A program made the position numbers and the translations under genes. A model generated the notes under the pieces. That model was not told the DNA's origin. It did not search any database and saw only the letters and a program-made list of their open reading frames with translations. Shown piece after piece: positions 14,501 to 22,404 of a stretch of 24,869 nucleotides of DNA; position 1 is the first letter of the stretch; each line of letters opens with the position of its first letter. Source of the DNA: JABMRP01 sp964444795 (GTDB lineage: Bacteria > Planctomycetota > Planctomycetia > Pirellulales > Thermoguttaceae); contig CAYUIQ010000127.1 of NCBI GenBank assembly GCA_964444795.1, positions 1 through 24,869 of the forward strand. Direction: 5' to 3'.

Positions 14501-16147
14501 CTACTTCGACCGTGTTACATGTGCGAACCGCACGCCGCGGGAGCCGCCGGTCTCGTCGATCCAGGTTTCCAGCCGTTCGGCCGGACTGGCCAATAGCTTG
14601 ACCGACTCGAACGTGCATTGCCCCGTGCCCGCGTCGAGCTTTTGTTGGAGTTCGACGCCCTGCACGGCCAGATAAACCGTCACCGGCTTCTTGCCCGGAT
14701 CAAAGCGGCATTGGATGTCGAACTTGCCGCCGCGGGGGACGGCGATTTCCCAGTAGCCCAAGCCTCGGGCTGACCAACTTGCTTTGGGGCCGCGCCAGTC
14801 TTGACGGGTGAGGATTGTGGTTTCTTCGTGGGGCGTGCCGATGAGGATCCGCGGCGCTTCGTAGCCGTGGTCGCGGCCGACGTCGTCGAGCCAAGCGTCG
14901 TATGCGGTGCGCATTTGCGTCACGATCTCGGGCTTTTCCGCGGCGATGTTCTTCGTTTCCAGCGGATCGTTTTGCATGTCGTACAACTCGAACGGCACGC
15001 TCGCCGGATCGGCCTCCGGCGCGACGTTGCCGGCGTGGACCAGCTTATGGCTCCCGGATCGCGCGGCAAACGCCCGATAGCGGACCGGGGCGTCGCCGCG
15101 ATGCCATTGAAAATAGAGCGTGCGGTCGGGCCAGGCGGTCTTTTGGTTTTTCAACAGCGGCAAAATGCTCCGCCCGTCGAGTTTCACGCCCTCGGGTACG
15201 GCCACGCCGCAAGCGTCCAACAGCGTCGGCGCGACGTCGATATGTGCGGCGATCCGGTCGACCTTGGTGCCCGCGGTCAGTTGGGCCGGCCATCGCATGT
15301 AAAAGGCCGTGCGAATGCCGCCTTCGTAGACGCTGCCCTTTTGGGCTCGCATTCCGGCGTCGTAGCGCGAGCCGTTGGGGCCGTTGTCGGTCATAAAAAT
15401 GACGATCGTGTTATGGGCCAGCTTCAGTTCGTCGAGCTTCGCCAGCAGCCGGCCGACGTTGTCGTCGATGTTCTGCACCATGCCGAACACGGCCGCCGTG
15501 TTGCCCGGCACACTCCGGCGCGGGTGACCCTCGGTATTGGGAAAATCGTCGGGCTTCATCTTCAAGTCGTCGTACGGCTGGGAGTACTCCGGGGCGATCT
15601 GAAACGGACCGTGGGGACAGTTGAAGGGCAGGTAGACAAAGAACGGCTCCCGGCGATGCTCGGCAATGAACTTCATGGCGGCGTCCGTGTAAACATCGGA
15701 GCAGTAGCCGGTGGTCTTGACGCGCCGGCCGTTATGCATCAGCGAGGGGTTGAAGTAGCTGTTGTCCGGTGGACCCGACGGCTGACACAACCCGCCGCCG
15801 GTATGCACCAGCGACTCCTCGAACCCCTGGTCGCCGGGGCGCATGGGATAGCTGTCGCCCAGGTGCCACTTGCCAAAGATGCCGGTGCGGTAGCCGCCGG
15901 TGCGGAGCATCTCGGCCAGGGTCATCTCGTCGGTGTGCATCATCGCCCGGCCCAGGTAGGTATCGGTCACGCCGGTGCGGTAGTTGTATCGGCCGGTCAT
16001 CAGCGACGCCCGGGTGGGCGCGCAGACGGGACAGACGTAGAACGAATCGACCGAGGCGCTGTTGCCGGCCAGACGGTCGAGGTTGGGCGTCTTGATGATC
16101 GGATTGCCGTGGACGCCCAGGTCGCCGTAGCCCTGGTCGTCGGTCAT
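14501..16147 (-). CDS. Sulfatase with damaged 5' end
   Basis: The ATG at 16147 gives 548 aa starting MTDDQGYGDLG, which cuts off the first beta strand of the fold. In the same frame further codons (16249-16148) read ATLATIAVAGQLSIPSQIIA and then QERDYGHVPNVLLI. This is the normal lead-in of a sulfatase after what looks like a signal peptide, ended by a TAA at 16250-16252 with no ATG, GTG or TTG. So the native start has been lost. The rest is intact: DD ligands, C42-A-P-T-R46 formylglycine box, GKWHLGD, TDNGPNG, and a C-terminal beta domain (about 445-548) after the usual sulfatase end. Either translation begins from a rare codon or internal ATG, or the gene is a pseudogene. The break faces an integrase gene. 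Confidence 0.85.
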   Translation of the reverse strand: MTDDQGYGDLGVHGNPIIKTPNLDRLAGNSASVDSFYVCPVCAPTRASLMTGRYNYRTGVTDTYLGRAMMHTDEMTLAEMLRTGGYRTGIFGKWHLGDSYPMRPGDQGFEESLVHTGGGLCQPSGPPDNSYFNPSLMHNGRRVKTTGYCSDVYTDAAMKFIAEHRREPFFVYLPFNCPHGPFQIAPEYSQPYDDLKMKPDDFPNTEGHPRRSVPGNTAAVFGMVQNIDDNVGRLLAKLDELKLAHNTIVIFMTDNGPNGSRYDAGMRAQKGSVYEGGIRTAFYMRWPAQLTAGTKVDRIAAHIDVAPTLLDACGVAVPEGVKLDGRSILPLLKNQKTAWPDRTLYFQWHRGDAPVRYRAFAARSGSHKLVHAGNVAPEADPASVPFELYDMQNDPLETKNIAAEKPEIVTQMRTAYDAWLDDVGRDHGYEAPRILIGTPHEETTILTRQDWRGPKASWSARGLGYWEIAVPRGGKFDIQCRFDPGKKPVTVYLAVQGVELQQKLDAGTGQCTFESVKLLASPAERLETWIDETGGSRGVRFAHVTRSK

Positions 16148-16243
16148 GATGAGAAGGACGTTGGGTACATGGCCGTAATCGCGTTCTTGAGCTATTATTT
16201 GCGAAGGTATCGATAATTGGCCCGCGACGGCAATAGTGGCTAG

Positions 16244-16266
16244 TGTAGCTTAAAAAATGTGTAGCT
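16244..16266. repeat. TGTAGCT direct repeat at the broken sulfatase end
   Basis: TGTAGCT occurs at 16244-16250 and 16260-16266, separated by the AT-rich TAAAAAATG. The first copy is beside the codon where the sulfatase frame closes. It could be a crossover core or target duplication from the insertion that removed the sulfatase start; short repeats also arise by chance. Confidence 0.4.
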
Positions 16267-16489
16267 GTTGACGGGGGTGTCGAGATCCCTCTGGCGTTAT
16301 CCGTGGCATGACATCGGTTCCTTTCGTGACAGCGCCGCGCTCGGAACGGCAAACGTCTTTCGAGCATCGCCGGGCTCTAACCCCGACGAACGTGGAGACA
16401 TCTCAGGTCGTCCGCCCTCAAGTATCGCGATTCCCGACGGCTGGGTCAATTCGCTAGAGGAATCCGGGGAGAATCCCAGGTGGGTTACC

Positions 16490-17374
16490 ATGGCCAAGAA
16501 GCGAAAACACAAGTCGCCGAAAGGCGTTCGACGAAAACGTAGGCAGCCCCGCGACTCCGCCTCAACATACTTGAATGACTTCTGCGAGTATTGCGGGGCG
16601 CTTCCGGTCTCCGGGTTGAAGAAGGGGCATTTGAAGACCTGGATCGAGCGTCACGCCGGCTGGCGTTCGCCGGCGACGCATCGCCACGTCATCTCGGTCG
16701 TGATGGCCGCCTTCAACTATGCCGAAACGATGTATGGTGTGGTGAATCCACTCAAAGGCTACAAGAAGCCGAAGGCGACGCCACGTCTGCAATCCTTTTC
16801 GCCGGCGGATGAGGAAGTGATCTACGCCAACACGGATGAAGTGTTCGGCGCCTTCATCTTTGCGGCGATCCACTCCGGTCTGCGGCCGTTTTCGGAGTTG
16901 GCCCGGCTGACCGCCGACGATGTCCACGAAACGGATCGCGGTATGATGTGGCGGGTGTACGCCACGAAGACCAAGAGAACTCGAAAGATACCCGTGTTTG
17001 GGAAGGTCGCGACGTTAACGCGAAAGCTGATGAAAACGGCTCCGAAGGGATCGGGCGTTCCCCTGTTTCGTAATTCCCAAGGCAATCCGTGGACGCGAGT
17101 GGCCGGCGCGGCGCGATTCCTGAGCCTGAAGAAGAAGCTCGGCTGGGATCAGAATCCGAAGAAGAAGGGTTATTCGTGTTATACCGCGAGGCACAGCTTC
17201 TCGCGCAGAATGCTCTCGGGCTACTGGAACGATGGTATTGGCTGCACCATCGAGACATTGGCGGAACTGATCGGCGATACCCCGAAAACCGCCTTTGAAC
17301 ATTACGGCAGAGAGTGGGGGCAAAACTATCAAGAGCCACTGTGGGCCGCGGTCGGCGGGGGCAAGGAGGCGTGA
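16490..17374 (+). CDS. Tyrosine recombinase (integrase)
   Basis: The protein has 294 aa from ATG 16490 (MAKKRKHK), with AGGTGG about 9 nt before it. The frame is open back to 16268, but that part lacks recognisable protein. Residues about 20-90 form the SAM-like core-binding domain (LKTWIERHAGW, VISVVMAAFNYAE). Residues about 100-290 are the catalytic domain: R132 in GLRPFSEL, a lysine region around TKTKRTRKIP (158-168), a box II of YTARHSF (Y231-x-x-R234, Tyr where many have His), and the nucleophile Y272 in FEHYG. The site usually GH before the final Tyr reads IGDTP. These variations are common in planctomycete integrases as I recall. The N-terminal arm is short and very basic. It is likely to have mobilised the neighbouring region. 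It is convergent with the excisionase-like gene. Confidence 0.88.
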   Translation: MAKKRKHKSPKGVRRKRRQPRDSASTYLNDFCEYCGALPVSGLKKGHLKTWIERHAGWRSPATHRHVISVVMAAFNYAETMYGVVNPLKGYKKPKATPRLQSFSPADEEVIYANTDEVFGAFIFAAIHSGLRPFSELARLTADDVHETDRGMMWRVYATKTKRTRKIPVFGKVATLTRKLMKTAPKGSGVPLFRNSQGNPWTRVAGAARFLSLKKKLGWDQNPKKKGYSCYTARHSFSRRMLSGYWNDGIGCTIETLAELIGDTPKTAFEHYGREWGQNYQEPLWAAVGGGKEA

Positions 17375-17392
17375 AAGGAAAGCGCTCCGCCA

Positions 17393-17698
17393 TTAGCACG
17401 CCGGTGGTTTTCCCAGCGGGACGGTGATGCCAGGATAGCTCGGAACGGGCTTCGGCGAACGCCGCACAGATTCGCGATGAGGCTTGACCCGCATGAGGTC
17501 CTTCAACCTTTCGATTTCGTCAGCTTCGATCTTGATCCGGCCCTGGCCCTTGGGCCCACCTTGCAGATAGTCAATCGTAACCAGTCCCCCCCGGATCGCT
17601 AGCGTACCAGCGTCCGATTGGGCAAGCCATGAATACATGGTCGCAGTCGACGAGCCAAGTTGTTTCGCCGCCTGAGCGACTGTGAGTGGTTCGGACAT
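17393..17698 (-). CDS. Excisionase-like winged-helix/MerR-type DNA-binding protein
   Basis: The protein has 101 aa from the ATG at 17698 (MSEPLTVAQAAKQLGSSTAT); the frame extends to a TTG at 17740. Residues 3-60 form a helix-turn-helix: LTVAQAAKQLGSSTATMYSW is the helix pair and GRIKIEADEIERLKDL the following strand and helix, as in excisionase/MerR-N-type domains. The tail is basic and Pro-rich (VRRSPKPVPSYPG). The gene ends 18 nt past the integrase end, on the opposite strand. A small HTH protein next to an integrase usually acts as a recombination directionality factor or as a regulator; which one cannot be told here. No strong ribosome site is seen. Confidence 0.6.
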   Translation of the reverse strand: MSEPLTVAQAAKQLGSSTATMYSWLAQSDAGTLAIRGGLVTIDYLQGGPKGQGRIKIEADEIERLKDLMRVKPHRESVRRSPKPVPSYPGITVPLGKPPAC

Positions 17699-17783
17699 TA
17701 TGGCAACATGAGTGCAGTGTTCTTGGGCGACATGCGCCAACTGCGCTCCGCCTAACCAAGATTATTGATGTTGCCGATTGCAT

Positions 17784-17805
17784 TGCGCTCGCACCATGCA
17801 ATTCA
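17784..17805. repeat. Direct repeat, left copy
   Basis: TGCGCTCGCACCATGC followed by AATTCA. The copy at 19066-19093 shares TGCGCTCGCAC-ATGC with one change and the AATTCA tail, with six extra bases between. The left copy is also inside a weak hairpin (TTGCAT/ATGCAA). Together the pair brackets the split gene at 17941-18627. Confidence 0.45.
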
Positions 17806-17940
17806 GTGGGGCCTTCCGACAGAACGGGAAAAACATTGCGACGGGACGGAACATTGCCCTTGGCGCCGACTGCCCTCCGTGATTAGCTTGAATGGCAATA
17901 CTGCACTTCTTCCGAACTGATTCATAAGGGAATCCCGAGG

Positions 17941-18102
17941 ATGGCCACGAAATCAAAACCTGCAGCGCCCGCACGGATCCAGCTAACCGAACTGCAGGAA
18001 CTTACCCTGCGTGTTGAGTGCGTGATGTCAGCGAAACGGCTCTGGCAGCGCCTGACGCCCGAGGATCGGCGCCGGCTTGGTGGTGACCTGGAAGCCGCCT
18101 AA
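17941..18102 (+). CDS. 53-aa ORF, same frame as the next gene (likely 5' part of a split gene)
   Basis: ATG 17941 is preceded by AAGGGA. The product (MATKSKPAAPARIQLTELQE, LTLRVECVMSAKRLWQRLTP, EDRRRLGGDLEAA) is basic and helical and ends at TAA 18100-18102. The frame of the following 167-aa ORF is the same, with only six sense codons between the stop and its ATG. Helical character continues through the stop, so the natural reading is a 228-residue protein broken by one nonsense codon. As a free peptide it has no recognised family. Confidence 0.45.
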   Translation: MATKSKPAAPARIQLTELQELTLRVECVMSAKRLWQRLTPEDRRRLGGDLEAA

Positions 18103-18123
18103 ATTCAGCGTCGGACGGTCGGC

Positions 18124-18627
18124 ATGTGGGCGTTCCTCCGTGGCGCATCGGTTCAAAGAGCGGTAGTGGAGGTCGCCGGAAAGCTCAACTTCCTGTTTCC
18201 CGGCGATGTCGAACGTCTGCTTCGTGAGGTTGGCGAGGAGATCGATGATCCTGAAGAACTCGTTGCTCAAGCGATCCGTGCAGGGCACTTCGTGCTCCTG
18301 GACCACCCAAGGGAGGCGTACTGGTGCGGAGAAATGATCTTGATCGACTGGCATCGTTTGAACATTCTTTGGGAATTCGTCTGGGAATTGGCGCGCCGCG
18401 GAAAAGCTGGCGATCCGATCGATCGCATGACTTTCGGCTGCGCTGCACATGAAAACGTCGTGACGAACCGAAAACACCGTCTTTCGAAGACGCCGGGTTT
18501 CCCTGAGGATTTGCTTGCCGAGATCCGAGTGGTCGGCCAGGGAACACAGCAGCTAAGACTGCCGCCGGAGCAGATCCGCATCTTCGAAGCGCTGGCCGGC
18601 GAGGTTCCCCGAGAATGGCGGCCGTAA
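18124..18627 (+). CDS. Uncharacterised protein with possible C-terminal winged helix
   Basis: The protein has 167 aa from ATG 18124 (MWAFLRGASVQRAVVEVAGK); no strong ribosome site is seen. Residues about 10-50 are helical (LLREVGEEIDDPEELVAQA). Residues about 75-160 may form a winged helix: LIDWHRLNILWEFVWELARR, then NRKHRLSKT and a strand-rich GQGTQQLRLPPEQIRIFEAL resembling a wing. I recognise no named family. It may be the 3' part of one gene with the 53-aa ORF, separated by a single in-frame TAA at 18100. It stands between the integrase-excisionase pair and a pseudogene, so it is probably cargo of the element or a resident gene caught beside it. Confidence that the frame is coding is moderate; no function is claimed. 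Confidence 0.55.
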   Translation: MWAFLRGASVQRAVVEVAGKLNFLFPGDVERLLREVGEEIDDPEELVAQAIRAGHFVLLDHPREAYWCGEMILIDWHRLNILWEFVWELARRGKAGDPIDRMTFGCAAHENVVTNRKHRLSKTPGFPEDLLAEIRVVGQGTQQLRLPPEQIRIFEALAGEVPREWRP

Positions 18628-18667
18628 AGGGAATACTCATCACCCGTCGGCTATCGCGTTCAAGTAG

Positions 18668-18687
18668 GAGCCGCATCGCTCCGGCTC
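18668..18687. repeat. Short hairpin GAGCCG...CGGCTC
   Basis: A 6-bp stem with an 8-nt loop (CATCGCTC), 41 nt after the end of the 167-aa ORF. It may be a weak terminator or a REP-like repeat; no T-run follows. Confidence 0.45.
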
Positions 18688-19065
18688 ATCCGCTAACAAC
18701 AGGCCCAATACACGGCATATTGTATTGGGGCATTCTAGCTATGTGGCGACGATATCGTTATAGGCTCAACGGCCGCGACGCTAGTGAGAAAGTCGCACTC
18801 TCCTTGTTTTCGGTTCGATGCGGCCCTCTGCTTATGGTTTGCCATTGTCCCCATGTGTTGCCTCGCCATCTATGCAAGCATTGCTTGATCGCCTCACGAC
18901 GAATCTAGCTTGAGGGCCGTCATCGTCCCCCCAATCACTCGCGATGTCGGAGCGGCGGCAACTCCGCCTCATCTCTAACAGACTCGGTCGATTTCACGGC
19001 CGGGGCTCCGTGTAACGCATCTCCTGGATAATCAGGGCGCGGAAGTCTCTTTGGAATTTCCGACG

Positions 19066-19093
19066 TGCGCTCGCACGATGCGAGCGCAATTCA
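19066..19093. repeat. Direct repeat, right copy, containing a perfect hairpin
   Basis: TGCGCTCGCA (19066-19075) and TGCGAGCGCA (19079-19088) are exact inverted copies with loop CGA, followed by ATTCA. It is related to the 17784-17805 sequence, and lies about 30 nt before the first recognisable codons of the propeller remnant, possibly marking a junction. Confidence 0.55.
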
Positions 19094-19120
19094 ATCGCGG
19101 CTTTCTACCAATGGAGACTT

Positions 19121-19537
19121 GTGGCCCGCGACGCATTCAACGGCGTGCTACTGTGGCGCCGCGACATGAAGAACTGGGGTTCCCACGCGTGGAGCTATTG
19201 GACGGAAAGCCACGCGGCGCGGTTCAATCACCCGCTGCACGTGCGTAAGCGGTTGATCGCCAAGGGGAACCGAGTCTACACCACATTAGGGTTCGACAGC
19301 CCCGTCACGGCCATCGACGCCGCCACTGGTGAATCGGTCATGACCTACGAAGGGACCGACTACGCCGATGAGTTCGTGCTCTGCGATGGCGTCTTGTATG
19401 TGGCCGTCAACGATTCACCACAACGACCGTGGCCGGGCAGAGGGGTGAGGCCCGAACCGACCGGCGAGCGTCCGGCGACCTCTCGAAAGCATGTGTGGGC
19501 CACCATCATCGATGTTATCCCAACCGAGCTTCGGTGA
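19121..19537 (+). pseudogene. PQQ-type beta-propeller protein, upstream fragment
   Basis: From about 19118 the frame reads LVARDAFNGVLLWRRDMKNW, VRKRLIAKGNRVYTTLGFDS and PVTAIDAATGESVMTYEGTD. These are propeller blades of the large planctomycete PQQ-binding-like repeat proteins (BamB-like). The family continues for several hundred residues before such a segment, so the N-terminus including any signal peptide is missing. After LYVAVNDSPQRPWPGRG the sequence degenerates (VRPEPTGERPATSRKHVW) and a TGA closes it at 19535-19537. The next blades appear in another frame from 19534. With no start of its own and a broken end, this is a pseudogene fragment. Confidence 0.75.
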
Positions 19538-21153
19538 ACTTTGCGGTGCTCGGCCGTCGCGGGGCCGAATTCGTCGACCTCAAGACGGGTGAACTTGCTT
19601 TGCATCATTGGTTGCGGACCGGTTGCCGGTCGGGACACGTGCTCGGCAACGGGCTGTTCTACCGTCCCCCCGACCACTGCCAGTGCTACATGGCGTTCCA
19701 ACCCCGCGGTTTTCTGGCGATGTCTTCCAGCCAAGCTCCAAGCACGCCACCGACCCCGGATTCCCGCCTAACCAAAGGGCCCGCATACCGACAAATCCCG
19801 AATCCCAAATCCGAAATCCGAAATTCCGGTGACTGGCCCGCCTTCCGCCACGACGCCATGCGGAGTTCCATGGCCACCAGCCCGATTCCATCGGCCCCCA
19901 AACGGTCGTGGCAGACCAAGCTCGGCGGCGCGCTGTCTGCACCGACCATCGCCGGCGGCAAAGTGTTTGTCGCGTCGGAAGACACACACCAGGTAATCGC
20001 GCTGGATGCCGCCACAGGCGAGCGCATGTGGGCATTTACGACGGGTGGCCGCGTCGACTCGCCGCCGACGGTGTGGCAAGGATACGTGCTGTTCGGTAGT
20101 CGGGATGGTTGCGTCTACTGCTTGCGAGCGACCGACGGCGAGTTGGTCTGGCAATTCAACGCCGCGCCCGACGACCGCCGCGTCGTCGCCTTTGGGCAGC
20201 TTGAAAGCTGCTGGCCCGTTTGTGGCAGTGTGCTTGTGGGCGGCGGCACAGCGTACTTCGTAGCGGGGCGAACGCCCCTGTTGGACGGCGGAGTCTGCGC
20301 CTATGCGTTGGACGTGGCCAGCGGCAAGATCCTGGACGCACAGCACATACAAGAGATACAAACCGAGACGAAAACTACGGGACAACTGCCGGAAGGCGCC
20401 TTGTCCGATATTCTGACAACCGACGGCGAAAGCGTGTACCTGCGGAAGCGGAAACTCCCCTTGGCGCCGCCCGTGAAAGACGTTGAACCGCAGCAATTGG
20501 CCGCCATGGGTCCCGTGCTTGTCGCAGAGGGCGGTTTTGCCAACCGACGTTGGTTTCATCGGGCTTTCTGGCATCTCAATTCAAGGGCGGCCAGCGGCAA
20601 GGGCAACCTGATTGCGTTCGACGACCGGCGTGCGTACGTCGCGGCGGCCAATTTGCCCGGCGGCGCGAATCAGACGTTCCATATCCCGGCCGGGGGGATA
20701 ACGGACCGCATCGCCGGCCTCGACGGCGACGGCCCCAGTTGGCTGGCCGATCCCAATGTGCAAATCGGCGGCACGATACTCTTCGCGACTGCGTCGAGAG
20801 CCGATGGAGAACGCGGGGCAACGACGGATCCTCGCGGTCGGGGTGTCGGCAAGAGGCAACCGCCTCAGCGAGCGATTTGGCGGCACGATCACTTCCCGCT
20901 GTATCCGTGGGCTATGTTGGTCGGCCAGAAGCACTTGGCGGTGGCCGGCCCGCTGGCCGAGATCCAACCGGACGACCCCTGGGCCAACTTCGAAGGACGC
21001 GCTGGCGGCGAGCTGCAAATCCTCCACAAGGAGACAGGCAAGCCCATTGCCCGGGTAGAACTCGCCTCGCCACCCGTCTGGAACGGCATGGCCGCCGCCG
21101 GCGGACGGTTGTACCTTTCAACATGTGACGGAAGGCTGCTTTGCCTCGAATGA
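19534..21153 (+). pseudogene. PQQ-type beta-propeller protein, downstream fragment in another frame
   Basis: The frame is open from 19429, but recognisable protein begins at about 19534 with VNFAVLGRRGAEFVDLKTGE, then SGHVLGNGLFYRPPDHCQCY. In planctomycete PQQ-like proteins the same region (DLKTGE, C-G, LIYTPPHPCACY) follows several blades now missing. A Ser/Pro linker with a heptamer tandem repeat leads to GDWPAFRHDAMRSS and a second set of blades (VIALDAATGERMWAFTTGGR, VYCLRATDGELVWQF, RLYLSTCDGRLLCLE). The C-terminus is complete at 21153. Compared with the family, the middle part is deleted and the frame is shifted relative to the upstream fragment. The downstream portion (540 codons) is well preserved, so decay is recent. 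A secreted dehydrogenase-like or scaffold role of the intact parent is only a guess. Confidence 0.75.
19793..19827 (+). repeat. Heptanucleotide tandem repeat in the propeller linker
   Basis: Five 7-nt units (AAATCCC, GAATCCC, AAATCCG, AAATCCG, AAATTCC) run without gaps and are translated as IPNPKSEIRNS. Because seven is not a multiple of three, gain or loss of a unit shifts the frame. I recall this heptamer type in several bacterial genomes with much non-coding sequence. Confidence 0.8.
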
Positions 21154-21375
21154 CTCGGCATGGTTCACCACGGTAACGGTTGAGAGAAGACGTGTATGGA
21201 GGGCTCGAAGTTCTTGGTGCCTTACCCGTAACGACATGGAAAGACGGCGAGCACAAAGAATTGAGCATTGTTTGGCCGGACCAGCAGAACACGATTTCCT
21301 TCACGGTCGATGACAAGGGACGGACTTCCCTGACGAGCAGACGTGGAACGACACGAGACAATCAAGGAGAATCAC
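21154..21375. other. Intergenic with a possible small protein remnant
   Basis: From 21180 (TTG) an open stretch reads LREDVYGGLEVLGALPVTTW, KDGEHKELSIVWPDQQNTIS and FTVDDKGRTSL before running into the fucosidase gene. It looks like the end of a beta-sandwich protein, but I cannot name a family, and no proper start is visible. The ribosome site for the fucosidase (AAGGAG) is at its right end. Confidence 0.35.
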
Positions 21376-22296
21376 ATGCGAAATACCTGGGGAATCGACT
21401 GCCTGAGCACCGCTCTTGTGGGCGTGGCGCTACTTGCGCGTAGCGGCCACGCGGAAGATACTGCTGGCGATTGGTCGGCCTATGCGATGCAGCCGGGCCA
21501 GTTCGAGGGAACGTGGGAATCGCTCGAGGAGTACGAGTGTCCCGAGTGGTTCCGCGATGCGAAATTCGGCATTTGGGCCATCATCGGGCCGCAGTGCGTG
21601 CCGATGCAGGGCGACTGGTATGGCCGGCACATGTACATCCAGGGGCATCGACAGTACGAGCATCACGTGAAGACGTACGGTCACCCGTCCAAGTTCGGTT
21701 ACAAGGATCTGATCGAGAAGTTCGATCCGAAGAAGCTCGACTTCGACAAACTGGTCGGCTTGTACAAACAGGCCGGCGCGAAATACGCGGTGATCCTGGC
21801 CGTGCATCACGACAATTTCGATCTCTGGAATTCAAGACACCACGAGTGGAACTCGGTCAAGAAGGGGCCGCGGCGCGATTTGGTCGGCGAATTCCGCGAC
21901 GCGGCGGCGAAGCATGATATCCGGTTTGGTGTGACCACGCATCTGGCCCGTGTGGAGAAGAAGGCCAGTGTAGACAAGAGCAACATCGGCTATTGGGATT
22001 CGGCCAGCGACTGGGTCTCATGGCGCGTCAAGATCCCCAAGGCCGGGGTCTACCACGCCGTCGCCCGTATCAGTTCGGCGGGCCGGGCAACTCCCTTTGC
22101 CGTGGATTTGGACGATCAGCGCATCAAGACCGAATCGATTCGGACCCGAAGCTGGGACGAGTTCGTGCCGGTCGAGATTGGACGATTTCAGGTGGATAAA
22201 CCGAGAATCCACACGCTCAGCGTCAAACCGCTGAGCAGAGAGACGTGGGCCCCCATCGGATTATTGGAGGTCAAGCTCGTGCCGGTTTCCAAGTAA
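21376..22296 (+). CDS. Alpha-L-fucosidase (GH29) with large internal deletion
   Basis: The product has 306 aa from ATG 21376 (MRNTWGID), with AAGGAG before it. Residues 1-25 form a signal peptide. The GH29 N-terminal half is plain: PEWFRDAKFGIWAIIGPQCV, DWYGRHMYIQG, VHHDNFDLWNSRHHEWNSV and IRFGVTTHLAR (ending about residue 194). Right after this, VEKKASVDKSNIGYWDSASD jumps to a C-terminal beta-sandwich (WVSWRVKIPKAGVYHAVARI and on). In intact GH29 enzymes two to three hundred residues, including the Asp nucleophile and acid/base region, lie between. The deletion kept the frame, so a protein could still be made, but it cannot be a normal fucosidase. GH29 hydrolyses alpha-L-fucose from glycans. 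It fits the sulfatases nearby in a fucan-type pathway. Confidence 0.85.
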   Translation: MRNTWGIDCLSTALVGVALLARSGHAEDTAGDWSAYAMQPGQFEGTWESLEEYECPEWFRDAKFGIWAIIGPQCVPMQGDWYGRHMYIQGHRQYEHHVKTYGHPSKFGYKDLIEKFDPKKLDFDKLVGLYKQAGAKYAVILAVHHDNFDLWNSRHHEWNSVKKGPRRDLVGEFRDAAAKHDIRFGVTTHLARVEKKASVDKSNIGYWDSASDWVSWRVKIPKAGVYHAVARISSAGRATPFAVDLDDQRIKTESIRTRSWDEFVPVEIGRFQVDKPRIHTLSVKPLSRETWAPIGLLEVKLVPVSK

Positions 22297-22361
22297 GCGA
22301 AGCCGGCGATGGAATGCGTTCTGTTGCCACGTCCCCAACCGCGAGAGTCGATACCGCGGGC

Positions 22362-22387
22362 GCGAGTGTCAAGACGCCCTCACTCGC
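22362..22387. repeat. Inverted repeat GCGAGTG...CACTCGC
   Basis: Arms of 7 nt (22362-22368 and 22381-22387) surround a 12-nt loop. It lies 65 nt beyond the fucosidase stop. It could be a weak terminator or another dispersed hairpin. Confidence 0.45.
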
Positions 22388-22404
22388 AAGACATGTAGGG
22401 ATAG

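Larger units (their letters stand above)
18628..19120. other. Intergenic, no supported gene
   Basis: This stretch of about 490 bases has no frame I would call coding. It holds the hairpin GAGCCG/CGGCTC (18668-18673, 18682-18687), the perfect hairpin at 19066-19088, and, at its right end, a short lead-in (AFYQWRL) joined to the PQQ-propeller remnant. The rest shows nothing I can interpret. Confidence 0.6.

Noticed and set aside
14801..16216. A 471-aa frame on the plus strand opposite the second sulfatase
   Set aside because: It is an antisense shadow of a clear sulfatase and has a low-complexity Gly/Val/Arg composition.
16268..16489. Start of the integrase at 16268
   Set aside because: The first 74 residues have no integrase similarity, while ATG 16490 has a ribosome site and a basic N-terminus.
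21180..21443. An 87-aa gene between the propeller and the fucosidase
   Set aside because: It begins at TTG right after a stop, has no ribosome site and runs into the fucosidase in another frame; listed only as a possible remnant.
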